64,000 bases of DNA from Salinicoccus sediminis (GTDB lineage Bacteria > Bacillota > Bacilli > Staphylococcales > Salinicoccaceae), in NCBI RefSeq assembly GCF_000986795.1, contig NZ_LAYZ01000001.1, forward strand, positions 186,001 to 250,000, read 5' to 3'. This document shows positions 29,566 through 40,515 of the stretch, one piece after another. The position numbers and the translations under genes are program-made. Position 1 is the first letter of the stretch, and the number at the start of each line of letters is the position of its first letter. The notes beneath the pieces were generated by a model, which made no database searches, was not told the DNA's origin, and saw nothing but the letters and a program-made list of their open reading frames with translations.

Positions 29566-30528
29566 TTGGAACGACTGCAGCTGATATATGGTTCGAATAC
29601 CATGCGCATAACAGAGATGGCCAGGGAACTCGCCGGTTCATTCCTCGAAGAACCGGATGAGTTCAGCCTTGTCACTCTGAACTACAAAGAAACCACGGTG
29701 GAGGCAATCATAGAAGAAGCACAGACACTGCCGTTCTTGTCCGACAGGAAGGCGGTCGTCGTGAACGATGCATTCTCATTTACCGGCGCAAGAGTGAAAT
29801 CGGAAGTGAACCATGACATCGACCGCCTCGTCGACTACCTGACGAATAAGAATGACGATACACTGCTCGTATTCAAAGTGTTCAGTGAACAGCTGGATAA
29901 CCGTAAGAAAATCACCAAGATAATGAAGCAGAAGGGAAACGTCACGGAAGTGGCCGAAATGAATGAGCAGGAAATCCGCCAGTATCTTTCCGGGATGCTC
30001 CGGGACAATGATGTGTCGATGGACAAGCGGGCGATGGATGCATTCATCAGCCGCACGGGCATAAGCTATGAAACGGTGACCAATGAAATGCATAAACTGA
30101 TCCTCTATACGGAGGGGACTGTGACTGCCGGGGACGTGGAAGCGGTCGTCAGTGTCAGCCTGGAGCAGAACATTTTCAAGCTGACCGACCTCATCCTGTC
30201 CAAAAAGAAGGCGCAGGCGGTCGGCCTGTTGCGGGAACTGATTCTGCAGAAGGAGGAGCCGATGCAGCTGCTTCATCTGATCATCGGGCAGTTCAGGCTT
30301 TTGTATCAGGTCAAGCTTCTGCTCTCACAGGGCTATCAGGCGGATAATATCGCCCGCTCTCTGAAAGTCCATCCATACAGGGTGAAGCTCGCCAGCCGTG
30401 ATGTGGGCAGGTACAGCCAGGAAGTGCTCGAAGGCAAGATGGTGATGTGCCGGGACATCGACTATAAATTCAAATCAAGCTACCTCGACAGGGATACACT
30501 GTTCGAGCTGTTCGTGCTCGAAATATGA
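29566..30528 (+). CDS. holA: DNA polymerase III subunit delta
   Basis: Clamp-loader subunit that opens the beta sliding clamp. The 320-residue protein shows the three-domain HolA pattern, with LQLIYGSNTMRITE at the start, the LPFLSDRKAVVV segment, and a C-terminal collar domain (LHLIIGQFRLLYQVKLL). It starts with TTG; GGGAGTGA is 7 bases upstream and TATAAT lies at 29529-29534. It keeps the comEC-holA-rpsT order of Firmicutes. Confidence 0.93.
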   Translation: MERLQLIYGSNTMRITEMARELAGSFLEEPDEFSLVTLNYKETTVEAIIEEAQTLPFLSDRKAVVVNDAFSFTGARVKSEVNHDIDRLVDYLTNKNDDTLLVFKVFSEQLDNRKKITKIMKQKGNVTEVAEMNEQEIRQYLSGMLRDNDVSMDKRAMDAFISRTGISYETVTNEMHKLILYTEGTVTAGDVEAVVSVSLEQNIFKLTDLILSKKKAQAVGLLRELILQKEEPMQLLHLIIGQFRLLYQVKLLLSQGYQADNIARSLKVHPYRVKLASRDVGRYSQEVLEGKMVMCRDIDYKFKSSYLDRDTLFELFVLEI

Positions 30529-30529
30529 A

Positions 30530-30559
30530 AAACCGGTGCGAGGGCACCGGTTCATTTTT
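30530..30559 (+). terminator. Terminator after holA
   Basis: ACCGGTGC/GCACCGGT stem with a GAGG loop followed by TCATTTTTG. Confidence 0.75.
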
Positions 30560-30562
30560 GGC

Positions 30563-30590
30563 ATAAAAAAAACCTTCCGGAGGGAAGGTT
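30563..30590 (-). terminator. Terminator after rpsT
   Basis: AACCTTCC/GGAAGGTT stem; on the minus strand it is followed by eight Ts. It touches the rpsT stop codon. Confidence 0.78.
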
Positions 30591-30836
30591 TTATTTTGAC
30601 ATGAGTCTGGATTTCATACGTGCAGCTTTGTTCGTGTGAACAAGGTTTTTCTTTGCTGCTTTATCAACATTTTTAACTGCTTCAGACACAAGTGCGTCAA
30701 CGTTTTCTGCATTGTTTTCTTTAGCGGTCATCGCGCGCTTGACTGCAGTACGCATTTCATTCTTCTGGGCAATGTTCTGGGCATTTGCCGCTTCGCTTGT
30801 TTTAACTCGTTTGATTGCTGATTTAATGTTAGGCAT
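30591..30836 (-). CDS. rpsT: 30S ribosomal protein S20
   Basis: A basic, helical 81-residue S20 that binds 16S rRNA early in 30S assembly. It starts [15 protein letters not shown], as usual, after GGAGGTGA. A frame extended 15 codons upstream would cross the ribosome site and is rejected. It is monocistronic, with its own promoter and terminator. Confidence 0.96.
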   Translation of the reverse strand: MPNIKSAIKRVKTSEAANAQNIAQKNEMRTAVKRAMTAKENNAENVDALVSEAVKNVDKAAKKNLVHTNKAARMKSRLMSK

Positions 30837-30886
30837 AGCATTCACCTCCGTCCCGGACTTGTACAACTTTAATTGCAACAAAAGTT

Positions 30887-30915
30887 ATTTTACCAAAGGT
30901 GCTCATCTTATGCAA
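30887..30915 (-). promoter_or_regulatory. Sigma-A promoter of rpsT
   Basis: On the minus strand, TTGCAT (30915-30910), 17 bases, TAAAAT (30892-30887), about 50 bases before the rpsT start. It is divergent from the lepA promoter. Confidence 0.72.
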
Positions 30916-30933
30916 TATAAATGGGAAAATGAA

Positions 30934-30962
30934 TTGAAGAAAAATTTGATTGTTGATATAAT
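30934..30962 (+). promoter_or_regulatory. Sigma-A promoter of lepA
   Basis: TTGAAG (30934-30939), 17 bases, TATAAT (30957-30962), 35 bases before the lepA start. Confidence 0.72.
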
Positions 30963-30997
30963 ACAACCATTGTCAATAAGAGAAAGTTGGAAGATAT

Positions 30998-32821
30998 ATG
31001 AATGATCAAGAGCGTATTGAACGACAGGAAAAGATAAGAAATTTTTCAATCATTGCGCATATCGACCACGGTAAATCCACGCTGGCCGACCGTATTCTGG
31101 AAAACACTAAGTCGGTCGCCTCCAGGGAGATGAAGTCACAGCTTTTGGACTCGATGGATTTAGAGCGTGAGCGCGGTATCACAATCAAACTGAATGCCGT
31201 TCAGTTGAAATACACAGCCAAGGATGGCGAAGATTATATTTTTCATCTGATAGATACGCCGGGGCACGTAGACTTTACATACGAGGTTTCCCGGTCTCTC
31301 GCTGCATGCGAGGGGGCGGTACTTGTAGTCGATGCTGCACAGGGGATCGAAGCCCAGACTCTTGCCAACGTCTACCTCGCCCTCGACAACGACCTCGAAC
31401 TCATCCCGGTAATCAATAAAATAGACCTTCCCGCTGCCGATCCGGACCGCATTGCTCAGGAAGTGGAGGATGTTGTGGGGCTGCCCAAAGAAGATGCAAT
31501 CAAAGCATCCGCCAAAGCCAACATCGGCATAGAGGAGATTCTTGAGAGTATCGTGGAAACAGTGCCTGCTCCCGCGGGAGATCCTTCCGCACCATTGAAA
31601 GCGCTGATATTCGATTCCATATTCGATCCGTACAGGGGTGTCATCTCCTCGATCAGAATCATGGAAGGTACAGTCAGAGCGGGGGATAAGATCAGAATGA
31701 TGGCGACGGGCAAGGAATTTGAAGTTGCCGAAGTCGGCATCAACACACCAAAGCCGATGGCGGTAGAAGAATTGACGGTCGGCGATGTAGGTTTCCTCAC
31801 CGCAGCTATCAAAACAGTCGGTGACTCCCGCGTAGGGGACACGATAACACTTGCTGCCAACCCTGCTGCGACACCGCTTAAAGGATATAAGAAGATGAAT
31901 CCGATGGTGTTCTGCGGCATGTATCCGATCGATTCCAACAAATACAATGATCTTCGGGATGCACTGGAAAAACTTGAACTGAATGATTCGTCACTGGAGT
32001 ATGAACCTGAAACCTCCCAGGCACTCGGCTTCGGGTTCCGCACCGGATTTCTTGGACTGCTCCACATGGAAATCGTGCAGGAGCGAATAGAAAGGGAGTT
32101 CGGCATCGAACTCATCGCCACCGCACCGTCGGTGATCTATGATGTACATATGACTGACGGTTCGAAAGTCATAGTGGACAACCCTTCACAGATGCCGGAT
32201 CCGCAGAAAGTGGACCGTATCGAAGAGCCTTATGTGAAGGCGACAATCATGGTCCCGAGTGACTATGTCGGCTCGGTGATGGAACTGTGCCAGAGAAAAC
32301 GCGGCAACTTTGTCACCATGGATTATCTGGATGATATTCGCGTCAATATCATATATGAAATCCCGCTTTCTGAAATCGTATTTGATTTCTTTGACCAGCT
32401 GAAATCGAATACGAAAGGGTATGCATCCTTCGACTATGAACTGATCGGCTACAAGGAAAGCAGGCTCGTCAAGATGGATATCCTGCTGAATAATGAAAAG
32501 GTGGATGCTCTGAGCTTCATCGTCCACCGTGACTTTGCCTATGAACGCGGCAAGCTCATCGTGGAAAAGCTCAAGACGCTGATTCCGCGCCAGCAGTTCG
32601 AAGTGCCCGTACAGGCTGCCATCGGACAGAAAATCATCTCACGCACCAACATCAAATCCATGGGTAAGAATGTCCTTTCCAAATGTTACGGAGGGGACAT
32701 AAGCCGTAAACGCAAACTGCTTGAAAAACAAAAAGAAGGTAAGAAAAAAATGAAGTCAGTCGGGAATGTGGAAATACCACAGGAAGCATTCCTCGCTGTT
32801 CTTAAAATGGATGAAGAGTAA
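30998..32821 (+). CDS. lepA: Elongation factor 4 (LepA)
   Basis: Ribosome-bound GTPase that affects initiation and back-translocation. G1 AHIDHGKST lies near 20-28, G3 DTPGH and G4 NKID follow, then EF-G-like domains and the LepA-specific C-terminal domain with [29 protein letters not shown]-type tail. At 607 residues it is complete. A short terminator separates it from hemW. Confidence 0.97.
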   Translation: MNDQERIERQEKIRNFSIIAHIDHGKSTLADRILENTKSVASREMKSQLLDSMDLERERGITIKLNAVQLKYTAKDGEDYIFHLIDTPGHVDFTYEVSRSLAACEGAVLVVDAAQGIEAQTLANVYLALDNDLELIPVINKIDLPAADPDRIAQEVEDVVGLPKEDAIKASAKANIGIEEILESIVETVPAPAGDPSAPLKALIFDSIFDPYRGVISSIRIMEGTVRAGDKIRMMATGKEFEVAEVGINTPKPMAVEELTVGDVGFLTAAIKTVGDSRVGDTITLAANPAATPLKGYKKMNPMVFCGMYPIDSNKYNDLRDALEKLELNDSSLEYEPETSQALGFGFRTGFLGLLHMEIVQERIEREFGIELIATAPSVIYDVHMTDGSKVIVDNPSQMPDPQKVDRIEEPYVKATIMVPSDYVGSVMELCQRKRGNFVTMDYLDDIRVNIIYEIPLSEIVFDFFDQLKSNTKGYASFDYELIGYKESRLVKMDILLNNEKVDALSFIVHRDFAYERGKLIVEKLKTLIPRQQFEVPVQAAIGQKIISRTNIKSMGKNVLSKCYGGDISRKRKLLEKQKEGKKKMKSVGNVEIPQEAFLAVLKMDEE

Positions 32822-32822
32822 C

Positions 32823-32850
32823 AGCCACTGTACCAGTGGCTTTTCCTTTT
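32823..32850 (+). terminator. Terminator after lepA
   Basis: GCCACTG/CAGTGGC stem with a 3-base loop and TTTTCCTTTT tail, 17 bases before hemW. Confidence 0.7.
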
Positions 32851-32866
32851 GATTGGAGTGAATTTG

Positions 32867-33982
32867 ATGGCAGAGAGCATGTATATCCATATTCCATTCT
32901 GCAACCGTATCTGTACCTATTGTGATTTCAACAAAGTGCTGATCGACAACCAGCCGGTGGATGCATATGTGGACGCATTGATCAAAGAGATGAAACAGAT
33001 TGAGCCGATGACGCTGCGCACAATTTTTGTCGGCGGCGGCACCCCGACCGCTTTGAGCGAAGCACAGTTGGAAAAGCTGCTCATTGAAATAGACAGCAGA
33101 TTCACAGTAACGGAAGAGTTCAGTTTCGAGGCGAATCCGGATGAACTCACGATGGCAAAGCTCGACCTGCTCCATAAATACGGGGTGAACCGGATCAGTC
33201 TCGGTGTTCAGACATTCAATGATGAATTGCTGAAAGTTCTCGGACGCTCACACAATTATGATGATATATTCCGGGCGATCAGCCATCTGGAGGAGATCGG
33301 GCTGACCAACTATTCGATAGACCTTATGTATAATCTCCCCGGCGAAACGATGGACGACATCAAAGACAGCCTGAAATATATTTCCGAACTCAAGCCGAAG
33401 CACATCTCATGGTATTCACTGATCATCGAACCGCATACTGTCTTTTACAACCGGATCCGAAAAGGGCTGATGAAAGTGGATGATGATGAAGCCGAAGGTG
33501 AAAAATATATGTATATCATGGGTGAACTTGCAAAACTCGGCTACCCTCAGTACGAGATATCGAATTACTCAGAGAGAGAATATGAATCTGCACATAATAA
33601 GACTTATTGGAAGAATGATGAATACTTCGGCCTCGGAGCGGGTAGTCACGGATATGTCGGCGGAAAAAGGTATTACAATATAAAGCCTGTGAACCACTAC
33701 ATTCAGGCGATGGAAGAAAAAGGTTCAGCGGTTAAAGAGACCATTGAACTGACGCTTAAGGAACAGATGGAGGAAGAGATGTTCCTCAGCCTGCGCATGA
33801 ACCGCGGCGTCGACATGCGCCGCTTTGAGGAAAAATACGGCAGGAGCCTGAATTCTGTATACGGTGATGTGATCGATGATGAAAAAGGGAAAGGGAACCT
33901 CATGGAAAAGGATGGTTTCATCAGTCTGACGAAAGCGGGAAGGCTTGTCGGCAACAGTGTTTTCATCGGTTTTTTAAACTAA
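32867..33982 (+). CDS. hemW: Radical SAM heme chaperone HemW
   Basis: Formerly called oxygen-independent coproporphyrinogen oxidase-like; HemW hands heme to respiratory enzymes and is not a HemN. The radical SAM cluster motif CNRICTYC (CxxxCxxC) lies near 14-21. The extra early cysteine typical of true HemN is lacking. GGGTP (SAM site) and the C-terminal HemN_C domain are present. I chose the ATG at 32867 after GGAGTGA; an earlier TTG at 32849 lies in the terminator. 371 residues. Confidence 0.9.
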   Translation: MAESMYIHIPFCNRICTYCDFNKVLIDNQPVDAYVDALIKEMKQIEPMTLRTIFVGGGTPTALSEAQLEKLLIEIDSRFTVTEEFSFEANPDELTMAKLDLLHKYGVNRISLGVQTFNDELLKVLGRSHNYDDIFRAISHLEEIGLTNYSIDLMYNLPGETMDDIKDSLKYISELKPKHISWYSLIIEPHTVFYNRIRKGLMKVDDDEAEGEKYMYIMGELAKLGYPQYEISNYSEREYESAHNKTYWKNDEYFGLGAGSHGYVGGKRYYNIKPVNHYIQAMEEKGSAVKETIELTLKEQMEEEMFLSLRMNRGVDMRRFEEKYGRSLNSVYGDVIDDEKGKGNLMEKDGFISLTKAGRLVGNSVFIGFLN

Positions 33983-34005
33983 ATCAATAAATGGGCCCTT
34001 TACGA

Positions 34006-34034
34006 TTGACATACTTTGACCAATTTGATAAATT
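34006..34034 (+). promoter_or_regulatory. Sigma-A promoter of the hrcA heat-shock operon
   Basis: TTGACA (34006-34011), 17 bases, TAAATT (34029-34034). The CIRCE operator begins 5 bases downstream, covering the transcription start. Confidence 0.72.
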
Positions 34035-34038
34035 AATA

Positions 34039-34065
34039 TTGGCACTTAAGGAGATGGAGTGCTAA
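34039..34065 (+). promoter_or_regulatory. CIRCE operator for HrcA
   Basis: TTGGCACTT-N9-GAGTGCTAA. Consensus is TTAGCACTC-N9-GAGTGCTAA, so the right arm is perfect and the left arm has two changes. HrcA bound here would block transcription of its own operon until heat stress. Confidence 0.92.
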
Positions 34066-34078
34066 TGAGGTGATGTCA

Positions 34079-35065
34079 ATGTTAACAGACAGACAGAAAA
34101 TCATCCTCTATTCAATCGTGGATGATTTTTTGAATGTTTTGACGCCGATTAGCTCTAAACACCTGATTGACAAGTATAACCTTGATATTTCATCAGCGAC
34201 CGTAAGAAACGACATGGCCAGGCTGGAAGCGGAAGGTTTTTTGACAAAGCCCCATACTTCCGCCGGGCGGATCCCTTCGAGGAAAGCGCTGAGGCATTAT
34301 ATCGGAATGCTGACGGATCAGCTGAGCGGAGAGACCGATTTCGGTCTGAAACGCAAATCGGTCCTTGCTGATGGGATGGAACACAACGAAATGAGTCAGG
34401 CACTTGCCGACTTTTTCAGCGGGATGACGAGCTATCTGACACAGGTTTCAATGACTGAAGAGGATGAGCTGGTGAAAGGGATCTACCTGACACCCATAAC
34501 GACGTCTACATTACTTGTCATCATCGTCCTGGAGTCAGGGGCCATCAAGAAGATACCGATCGGAATGAGTGAGGATATCACCATGCCGGACCTTGAAAAG
34601 CTGGGCAATGAGTTGAATTTTGCTGTTGTCGATCAGCCGCTCAGTAAGATGGCGGTGAGGATGGTTGACAGAACTTCAACAGATCCCCTCAATATTCTTA
34701 AGACGGATATCATTGATGGCATTACGGACGGAATCCATGGACAGAAGCTTATCAGCGGCCGCTCAGGTTTCAATCATCTGATCCATCAGATCAACCAGGA
34801 CACGAGCACCCTGCAGCTTCTGTATAATGATATGGAATCGGATCAGTTGAACGAACTCATCGATCTGAATACAATTGATGGTGTTGACGTATTCTTCGGT
34901 GATGAACTTAACAGGAACTATGATTCCATATCGGTAATTACCACGAACTTTGACATTTTTGGTCGAAGGGCAAATCTGATGGTTATCGGTCCCGAAATAA
35001 TGAGCTACAAAGAAGTCATCAGACTGTTGTACTCGTTCAGGAACCAGGAACGTGAAAGGGAGTGA
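34079..35065 (+). CDS. hrcA: Heat-inducible transcription repressor HrcA
   Basis: Represses class I heat-shock genes through CIRCE, with GroEL assistance. An N-terminal winged helix (LTDRQKIILYSIVDDF to SSATVRNDMARLEAEGFL, then TSAGRIPS) precedes a GAF-like dimer domain. The protein has 328 residues from the ATG at 34079, which has GAGGTGA 5 bases upstream; GTG 34070 and ATG 34073 are in frame but overlap that site. The gene heads the operon and ends 5 bases before grpE. Confidence 0.94.
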   Translation: MLTDRQKIILYSIVDDFLNVLTPISSKHLIDKYNLDISSATVRNDMARLEAEGFLTKPHTSAGRIPSRKALRHYIGMLTDQLSGETDFGLKRKSVLADGMEHNEMSQALADFFSGMTSYLTQVSMTEEDELVKGIYLTPITTSTLLVIIVLESGAIKKIPIGMSEDITMPDLEKLGNELNFAVVDQPLSKMAVRMVDRTSTDPLNILKTDIIDGITDGIHGQKLISGRSGFNHLIHQINQDTSTLQLLYNDMESDQLNELIDLNTIDGVDVFFGDELNRNYDSISVITTNFDIFGRRANLMVIGPEIMSYKEVIRLLYSFRNQERERE

Positions 35066-35070
35066 CTGCA

Positions 35071-35655
35071 ATGGCAGAAAAAGAAAAGAACGAAGAAGTA
35101 ATCCAGGATGAAAACCTGACCTCTGATGAAGCGCAGGCTGATACTGCAGACGGAGCAGAAGAGACAGTTGAAGCATCGGTTGGGGAAGTGCCGGAGACGG
35201 ATCCCAAAGATGTTGAAATAGAGTCGCTCAAAGAACAGGTGGAGGCAGAAGAAAACAAGTATCTGAAGATGCTTGCGGAATTCGAGAACTACAAACGCCG
35301 CACAAAGCAGGAGATCGAACTGAACAACAAGTATAAAGATCAGAATATTGCAGAGGACCTCCTGCCGATACTCGACAACCTCGAGAGAGCACTCAAGATC
35401 GAAGGCGAAACGGAAGCATTCAAATCGCTTTCCAAAGGTGTGGAGATGGTCTACAATGATCTGGTCAACACACTCATGAGCCATGACATCAACGAAATCA
35501 AGGCAACAGGCGAAGTATTCGATCCAAACTATCATCAGGCTGTGATGACAGAGGCGTCCGGAGACGAACCGGGCATCATCATTGAGGAGTTCCAGAAAGG
35601 GTATACTCTGAAAGATCGTGTCATCCGTGCAAGCATGGTCAAAGTCAGTGAATAA
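35071..35655 (+). CDS. grpE: Nucleotide exchange factor GrpE
   Basis: Releases ADP from DnaK. An acidic, probably disordered N-terminal 50 residues lead to a long coiled coil and the C-terminal beta domain (VFDPNYHQAVM, GYTLKDRVIRASMVKV). 194 residues from the ATG at 35071, which follows GGGAGTGA. Second gene of the HrcA operon. Confidence 0.95.
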   Translation: MAEKEKNEEVIQDENLTSDEAQADTADGAEETVEASVGEVPETDPKDVEIESLKEQVEAEENKYLKMLAEFENYKRRTKQEIELNNKYKDQNIAEDLLPILDNLERALKIEGETEAFKSLSKGVEMVYNDLVNTLMSHDINEIKATGEVFDPNYHQAVMTEASGDEPGIIIEEFQKGYTLKDRVIRASMVKVSE

Positions 35656-35669
35656 TTAAATTCATATAA

Positions 35670-37544
<1,875 letters not shown>

Positions 37545-37571
37545 TATATGATATTGAATGATGAATGAAGA

Positions 37572-37607
37572 AAGTCAAAGCCAACAGCATTGGCTTTGAC
37601 TTTTTTA
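37572..37607 (+). terminator. Terminator between dnaK and dnaJ
   Basis: Perfect stem GTCAAAGCCA/TGGCTTTGAC with a 7-base loop and TTTTTT. It probably attenuates, letting part of the hrcA-operon transcripts run into dnaJ. No separate dnaJ promoter is obvious. Confidence 0.82.
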
Positions 37608-37639
37608 AATGATATAGTAAATAAGCTGGAGGCGATCAA

Positions 37640-38767
37640 ATGGCGAAAAGAGACTACTATGATGTACTTGGAGTGGATAAGAATGCCTCTAAGGATGAAA
37701 TTAAGAAGGCATACCGCAAACTCTCCAAAAAATATCATCCGGATATAAATAAAGAAGAAGGCTCGGACGAGAAGTTCAAGGAAGTATCCGAAGCCTATGA
37801 AGCATTGAGCGACGATGACAAACGTGCACAGTATGACCGCTTCGGACATGAGGGGATGAACCAGCAGTTCGGTGGCGGCGGAGGAGGATTCTCCGGTGCC
37901 GGCGGCTTTGGCGGTTTTGAAGATATATTCAGCTCATTCTTCGGCGGTGGCGGCCGCATGGATCCGAATGCTCCGAGAAAAGGCGACGATCTTCAGTATA
38001 CGATGACGGTCAGCTTTGATGAAGCTGTCTTCGGAGTGACGAAGACCATCACCATCAAAAAGGAAGTTACCTGCGAAACATGTGACGGCAGCGGTGCCAA
38101 ACCGGGAACTTCGAAATCGACATGTAAGATGTGTTCCGGCGCAGGCCGCGTAGCAGTTGAACAGAATACCCCATTCGGCAGAATACAGACAGAGCGCACA
38201 TGTCCGACATGTAACGGTACAGGCGAAGAGATCGAAGATCCTTGCAACAACTGTAAAGGCGCAGGCACTGTGACCAAGGATGTCCAGATCGAAGTGACAG
38301 TACCGGAAGGTGTCGACAACGGCCAGCAGATCCGTCTGCAGGGCAAAGGTGAACCTGGTGTAAACGGCGGACCGGCGGGAGACCTCTATATCGTATTCCG
38401 CGTAAAACCGGACAAACGATTCACCCGTGACGGTGACGACATCCACTTTGAACAGCCGATATCGTTTGCACAGGCGGCCCTTGGCGACGAGGTGAAAGTG
38501 CCGACAATCAATTCCGAAGTCGTGCTCACGATTCCTGCCGGCACGCAGTCGGGCAAGCGTTTCCGTCTGAAGGAAAAAGGTGTCAAGAATGTTCATGGCT
38601 ACGGATACGGAGATCAGTTTGTCACCATCAGTGTTGTAACGCCTACCAAGCTTTCGGATAGGGAAGCAGACCTGTTCAGGCAGCTCGCGGAACACAGCGG
38701 GGAAGAGATTAATGAACAGAATGAAAACTTCTTCGATAAAACAAGACGTTTTTTTAAGGGTGACTAA
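37640..38767 (+). CDS. dnaJ: Co-chaperone DnaJ (Hsp40)
   Basis: Stimulates DnaK ATPase and presents substrates. The J domain (1-70) has the HPD motif in KYHPDIN, then a Gly/Phe-rich stretch (about 75-110), four CxxCxGxG zinc repeats (about 145-210, the first is CETCDGSG) and the C-terminal substrate domain. 375 residues, complete. The next gene starts 2 bases after the stop. Confidence 0.97.
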   Translation: MAKRDYYDVLGVDKNASKDEIKKAYRKLSKKYHPDINKEEGSDEKFKEVSEAYEALSDDDKRAQYDRFGHEGMNQQFGGGGGGFSGAGGFGGFEDIFSSFFGGGGRMDPNAPRKGDDLQYTMTVSFDEAVFGVTKTITIKKEVTCETCDGSGAKPGTSKSTCKMCSGAGRVAVEQNTPFGRIQTERTCPTCNGTGEEIEDPCNNCKGAGTVTKDVQIEVTVPEGVDNGQQIRLQGKGEPGVNGGPAGDLYIVFRVKPDKRFTRDGDDIHFEQPISFAQAALGDEVKVPTINSEVVLTIPAGTQSGKRFRLKEKGVKNVHGYGYGDQFVTISVVTPTKLSDREADLFRQLAEHSGEEINEQNENFFDKTRRFFKGD

Positions 38768-38769
38768 TT

Positions 38770-39702
38770 ATGAAATGGCATGAAGTTTCAATTAGCACGA
38801 CAAAAGCAAACGAGGATGCTTTCTCTTTATTCCTGAACGAAATTGCCAAAGGGATCTCTGTGGAGCATTCGCTGGAACTGCTGAAGGAAGATGTAGAGGA
38901 TTTCGACGACAAATACCGTCTGGATCCTGACACCCTGCCAAAGACTGATATCCGCATACTCGTCTACTTCGACGAAACAGAGGATATTGAAGCCAGACTC
39001 GCAGAGATTCACCGTTTCATGACGGATGCCGGGCTGGAGCGCAAAGAGGATATCCATGTAGAGAGCAGCATCATCGATGAAGAGGACTGGGAAAATGAGT
39101 GGAAGAAATACTTCCACAGTTTCCGGGTTTCCGATAACTTCGTCATCGTACCCTCATGGGAAATCGAGGATTATGAATTCAGAGAAGACGACAGGCTGAT
39201 AAAGCTGGATCCCGGCATGGCGTTCGGCACGGGCGACCACCCGACGACAGGCATGTGCCTGAAATTCATCGAACGTACTGTCAGGCCGGAACACAAGATC
39301 ATCGATGTCGGGACCGGCTCCGGCATACTGACGATCGGCGCGCACCTGATGGGTGCGCGGGACCTGAAGGCGACCGACATAGACGAGCTGTCACTGAAAG
39401 TCGCCAGGGAAAACTTTGAACTCAATGAATGTGCCGGGGATGTGACTGTTGAAACCGGCGATCTTCTGACGAGTGAAGATGACCAGTATGACATTGTCAT
39501 TGCGAATATCCTTGCCCATATTATCGACCAGATGATCGATGATGCATTTGAGACGCTGAAATTCGGAGGGGTGTTCATCGCTTCCGGCATTATTACGAAG
39601 CGCCGTGATGATATCATCCAGCATATGGAGGCAGCAGGCTTCAATATTGCCGAAGTCCTCGAGGAAAACGGCTGGGTGAGCATCATGGCCAGGAAGGCAT
39701 GA
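38770..39702 (+). CDS. prmA: Ribosomal protein L11 methyltransferase PrmA
   Basis: Trimethylates ribosomal protein L11. An N-terminal substrate-recognition domain is followed by a class I SAM fold: FGTGDHPTT, IDVGTGSGILTIGA and IVIANILAHII (the NxL catalytic-loop region). 310 residues. It follows dnaJ closely, as in Bacillus and Staphylococcus. Confidence 0.94.
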   Translation: MKWHEVSISTTKANEDAFSLFLNEIAKGISVEHSLELLKEDVEDFDDKYRLDPDTLPKTDIRILVYFDETEDIEARLAEIHRFMTDAGLERKEDIHVESSIIDEEDWENEWKKYFHSFRVSDNFVIVPSWEIEDYEFREDDRLIKLDPGMAFGTGDHPTTGMCLKFIERTVRPEHKIIDVGTGSGILTIGAHLMGARDLKATDIDELSLKVARENFELNECAGDVTVETGDLLTSEDDQYDIVIANILAHIIDQMIDDAFETLKFGGVFIASGIITKRRDDIIQHMEAAGFNIAEVLEENGWVSIMARKA

Positions 39703-39706
39703 TGAT

Positions 39707-40444
39707 ATGCAGAGGTATTTTACGGACGAAGAACTGACTGCCGGCGCGGTATACACGTCTGGCGCCGACACCCACCACATGAAGAATGTGATGCGTTTCA
39801 AGCCGGGTCAGGAATTCCATATGGTCGACAATACCCGGACCGCCTTCCTCTGCGAAGTGACAGAGACGGATGATCATGTACACTACAGAGTGGTTTCCGA
39901 GGTCGAAGAATCACCGGAACTGCCGGTCAGGACGAGTATATTCTGTCCGCTCCTGAAAGGTGAGAAGTTCGAGTGGATGATACAGAAGTCGACGGAGCTC
40001 GGTGCATCCGACTTCCATATCTTCGAAGCGGACAGGAGCATAGTGAAACTTGACGGCAAAAAACGTGCAAAACGCCTCGAACGCTACAACAAGGTTATCA
40101 GGGAAGCCGGTGAGCAGAGCCGGCGGAACATGATTCCCCATATAAATTTCGGAAAATCTCTGGAAAACACGGATTTTGGAGCGTTCGATGCAGTGGTTTT
40201 TGCATACGAAGGCAATGCCGGCAATCCGGCAGCCGGCCTGGAGCATGTGCTTGAGACAATCCGGGTTGGGGACAGTATTGCCATTGTCTTCGGGCCGGAA
40301 GGCGGATTCAGTGACAATGAAGCCGCACTGATGGAGAGGTTCCATTCTGTCCGTCTGGGGCCCAGGATTCTCCGTGCTGAAACGGCCCCTCTATATGCAC
40401 TCTCAGCAATTAGTCATCAATTCGAACAGCCCGCCTCTGATTGA
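39707..40444 (+). CDS. rsmE: 16S rRNA (uracil1498-N3)-methyltransferase RsmE
   Basis: SPOUT-class methyltransferase for m3U1498 of 16S rRNA. The N-terminal PUA-like part includes THHMKNVMRF. The C-terminal knot contains FGPEGGFSDNE and LGPRILRAETA, both diagnostic. 245 residues. The start has AGGAAGG upstream, 4 bases after prmA. Confidence 0.94.
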   Translation: MQRYFTDEELTAGAVYTSGADTHHMKNVMRFKPGQEFHMVDNTRTAFLCEVTETDDHVHYRVVSEVEESPELPVRTSIFCPLLKGEKFEWMIQKSTELGASDFHIFEADRSIVKLDGKKRAKRLERYNKVIREAGEQSRRNMIPHINFGKSLENTDFGAFDAVVFAYEGNAGNPAAGLEHVLETIRVGDSIAIVFGPEGGFSDNEAALMERFHSVRLGPRILRAETAPLYALSAISHQFEQPASD

Positions 40445-40460
40445 AGAAAGAGGCGGGCTG
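40427..40460 (+). terminator. Possible hairpin terminator after rsmE
   Basis: A perfect 12-bp inverted repeat (CAGCCCGCCTCT and its complement) with a 10-base loop spans the rsmE stop codon. The following TGCTATTATG is poor in T, so termination may be weak or the hairpin may act on mRNA stability. Confidence 0.45.
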
Positions 40461-40515
40461 TGCTATTATGTCAAGAAGATGAAATCATCAAATATACAAG
40501 GAAAGATCTGATTAT

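Noticed and set aside
37934-38695. 253-codon minus-strand ORF over dnaJ
   Set aside because: Cys-rich translation comes from the zinc repeats of dnaJ read backward. No gene signals.
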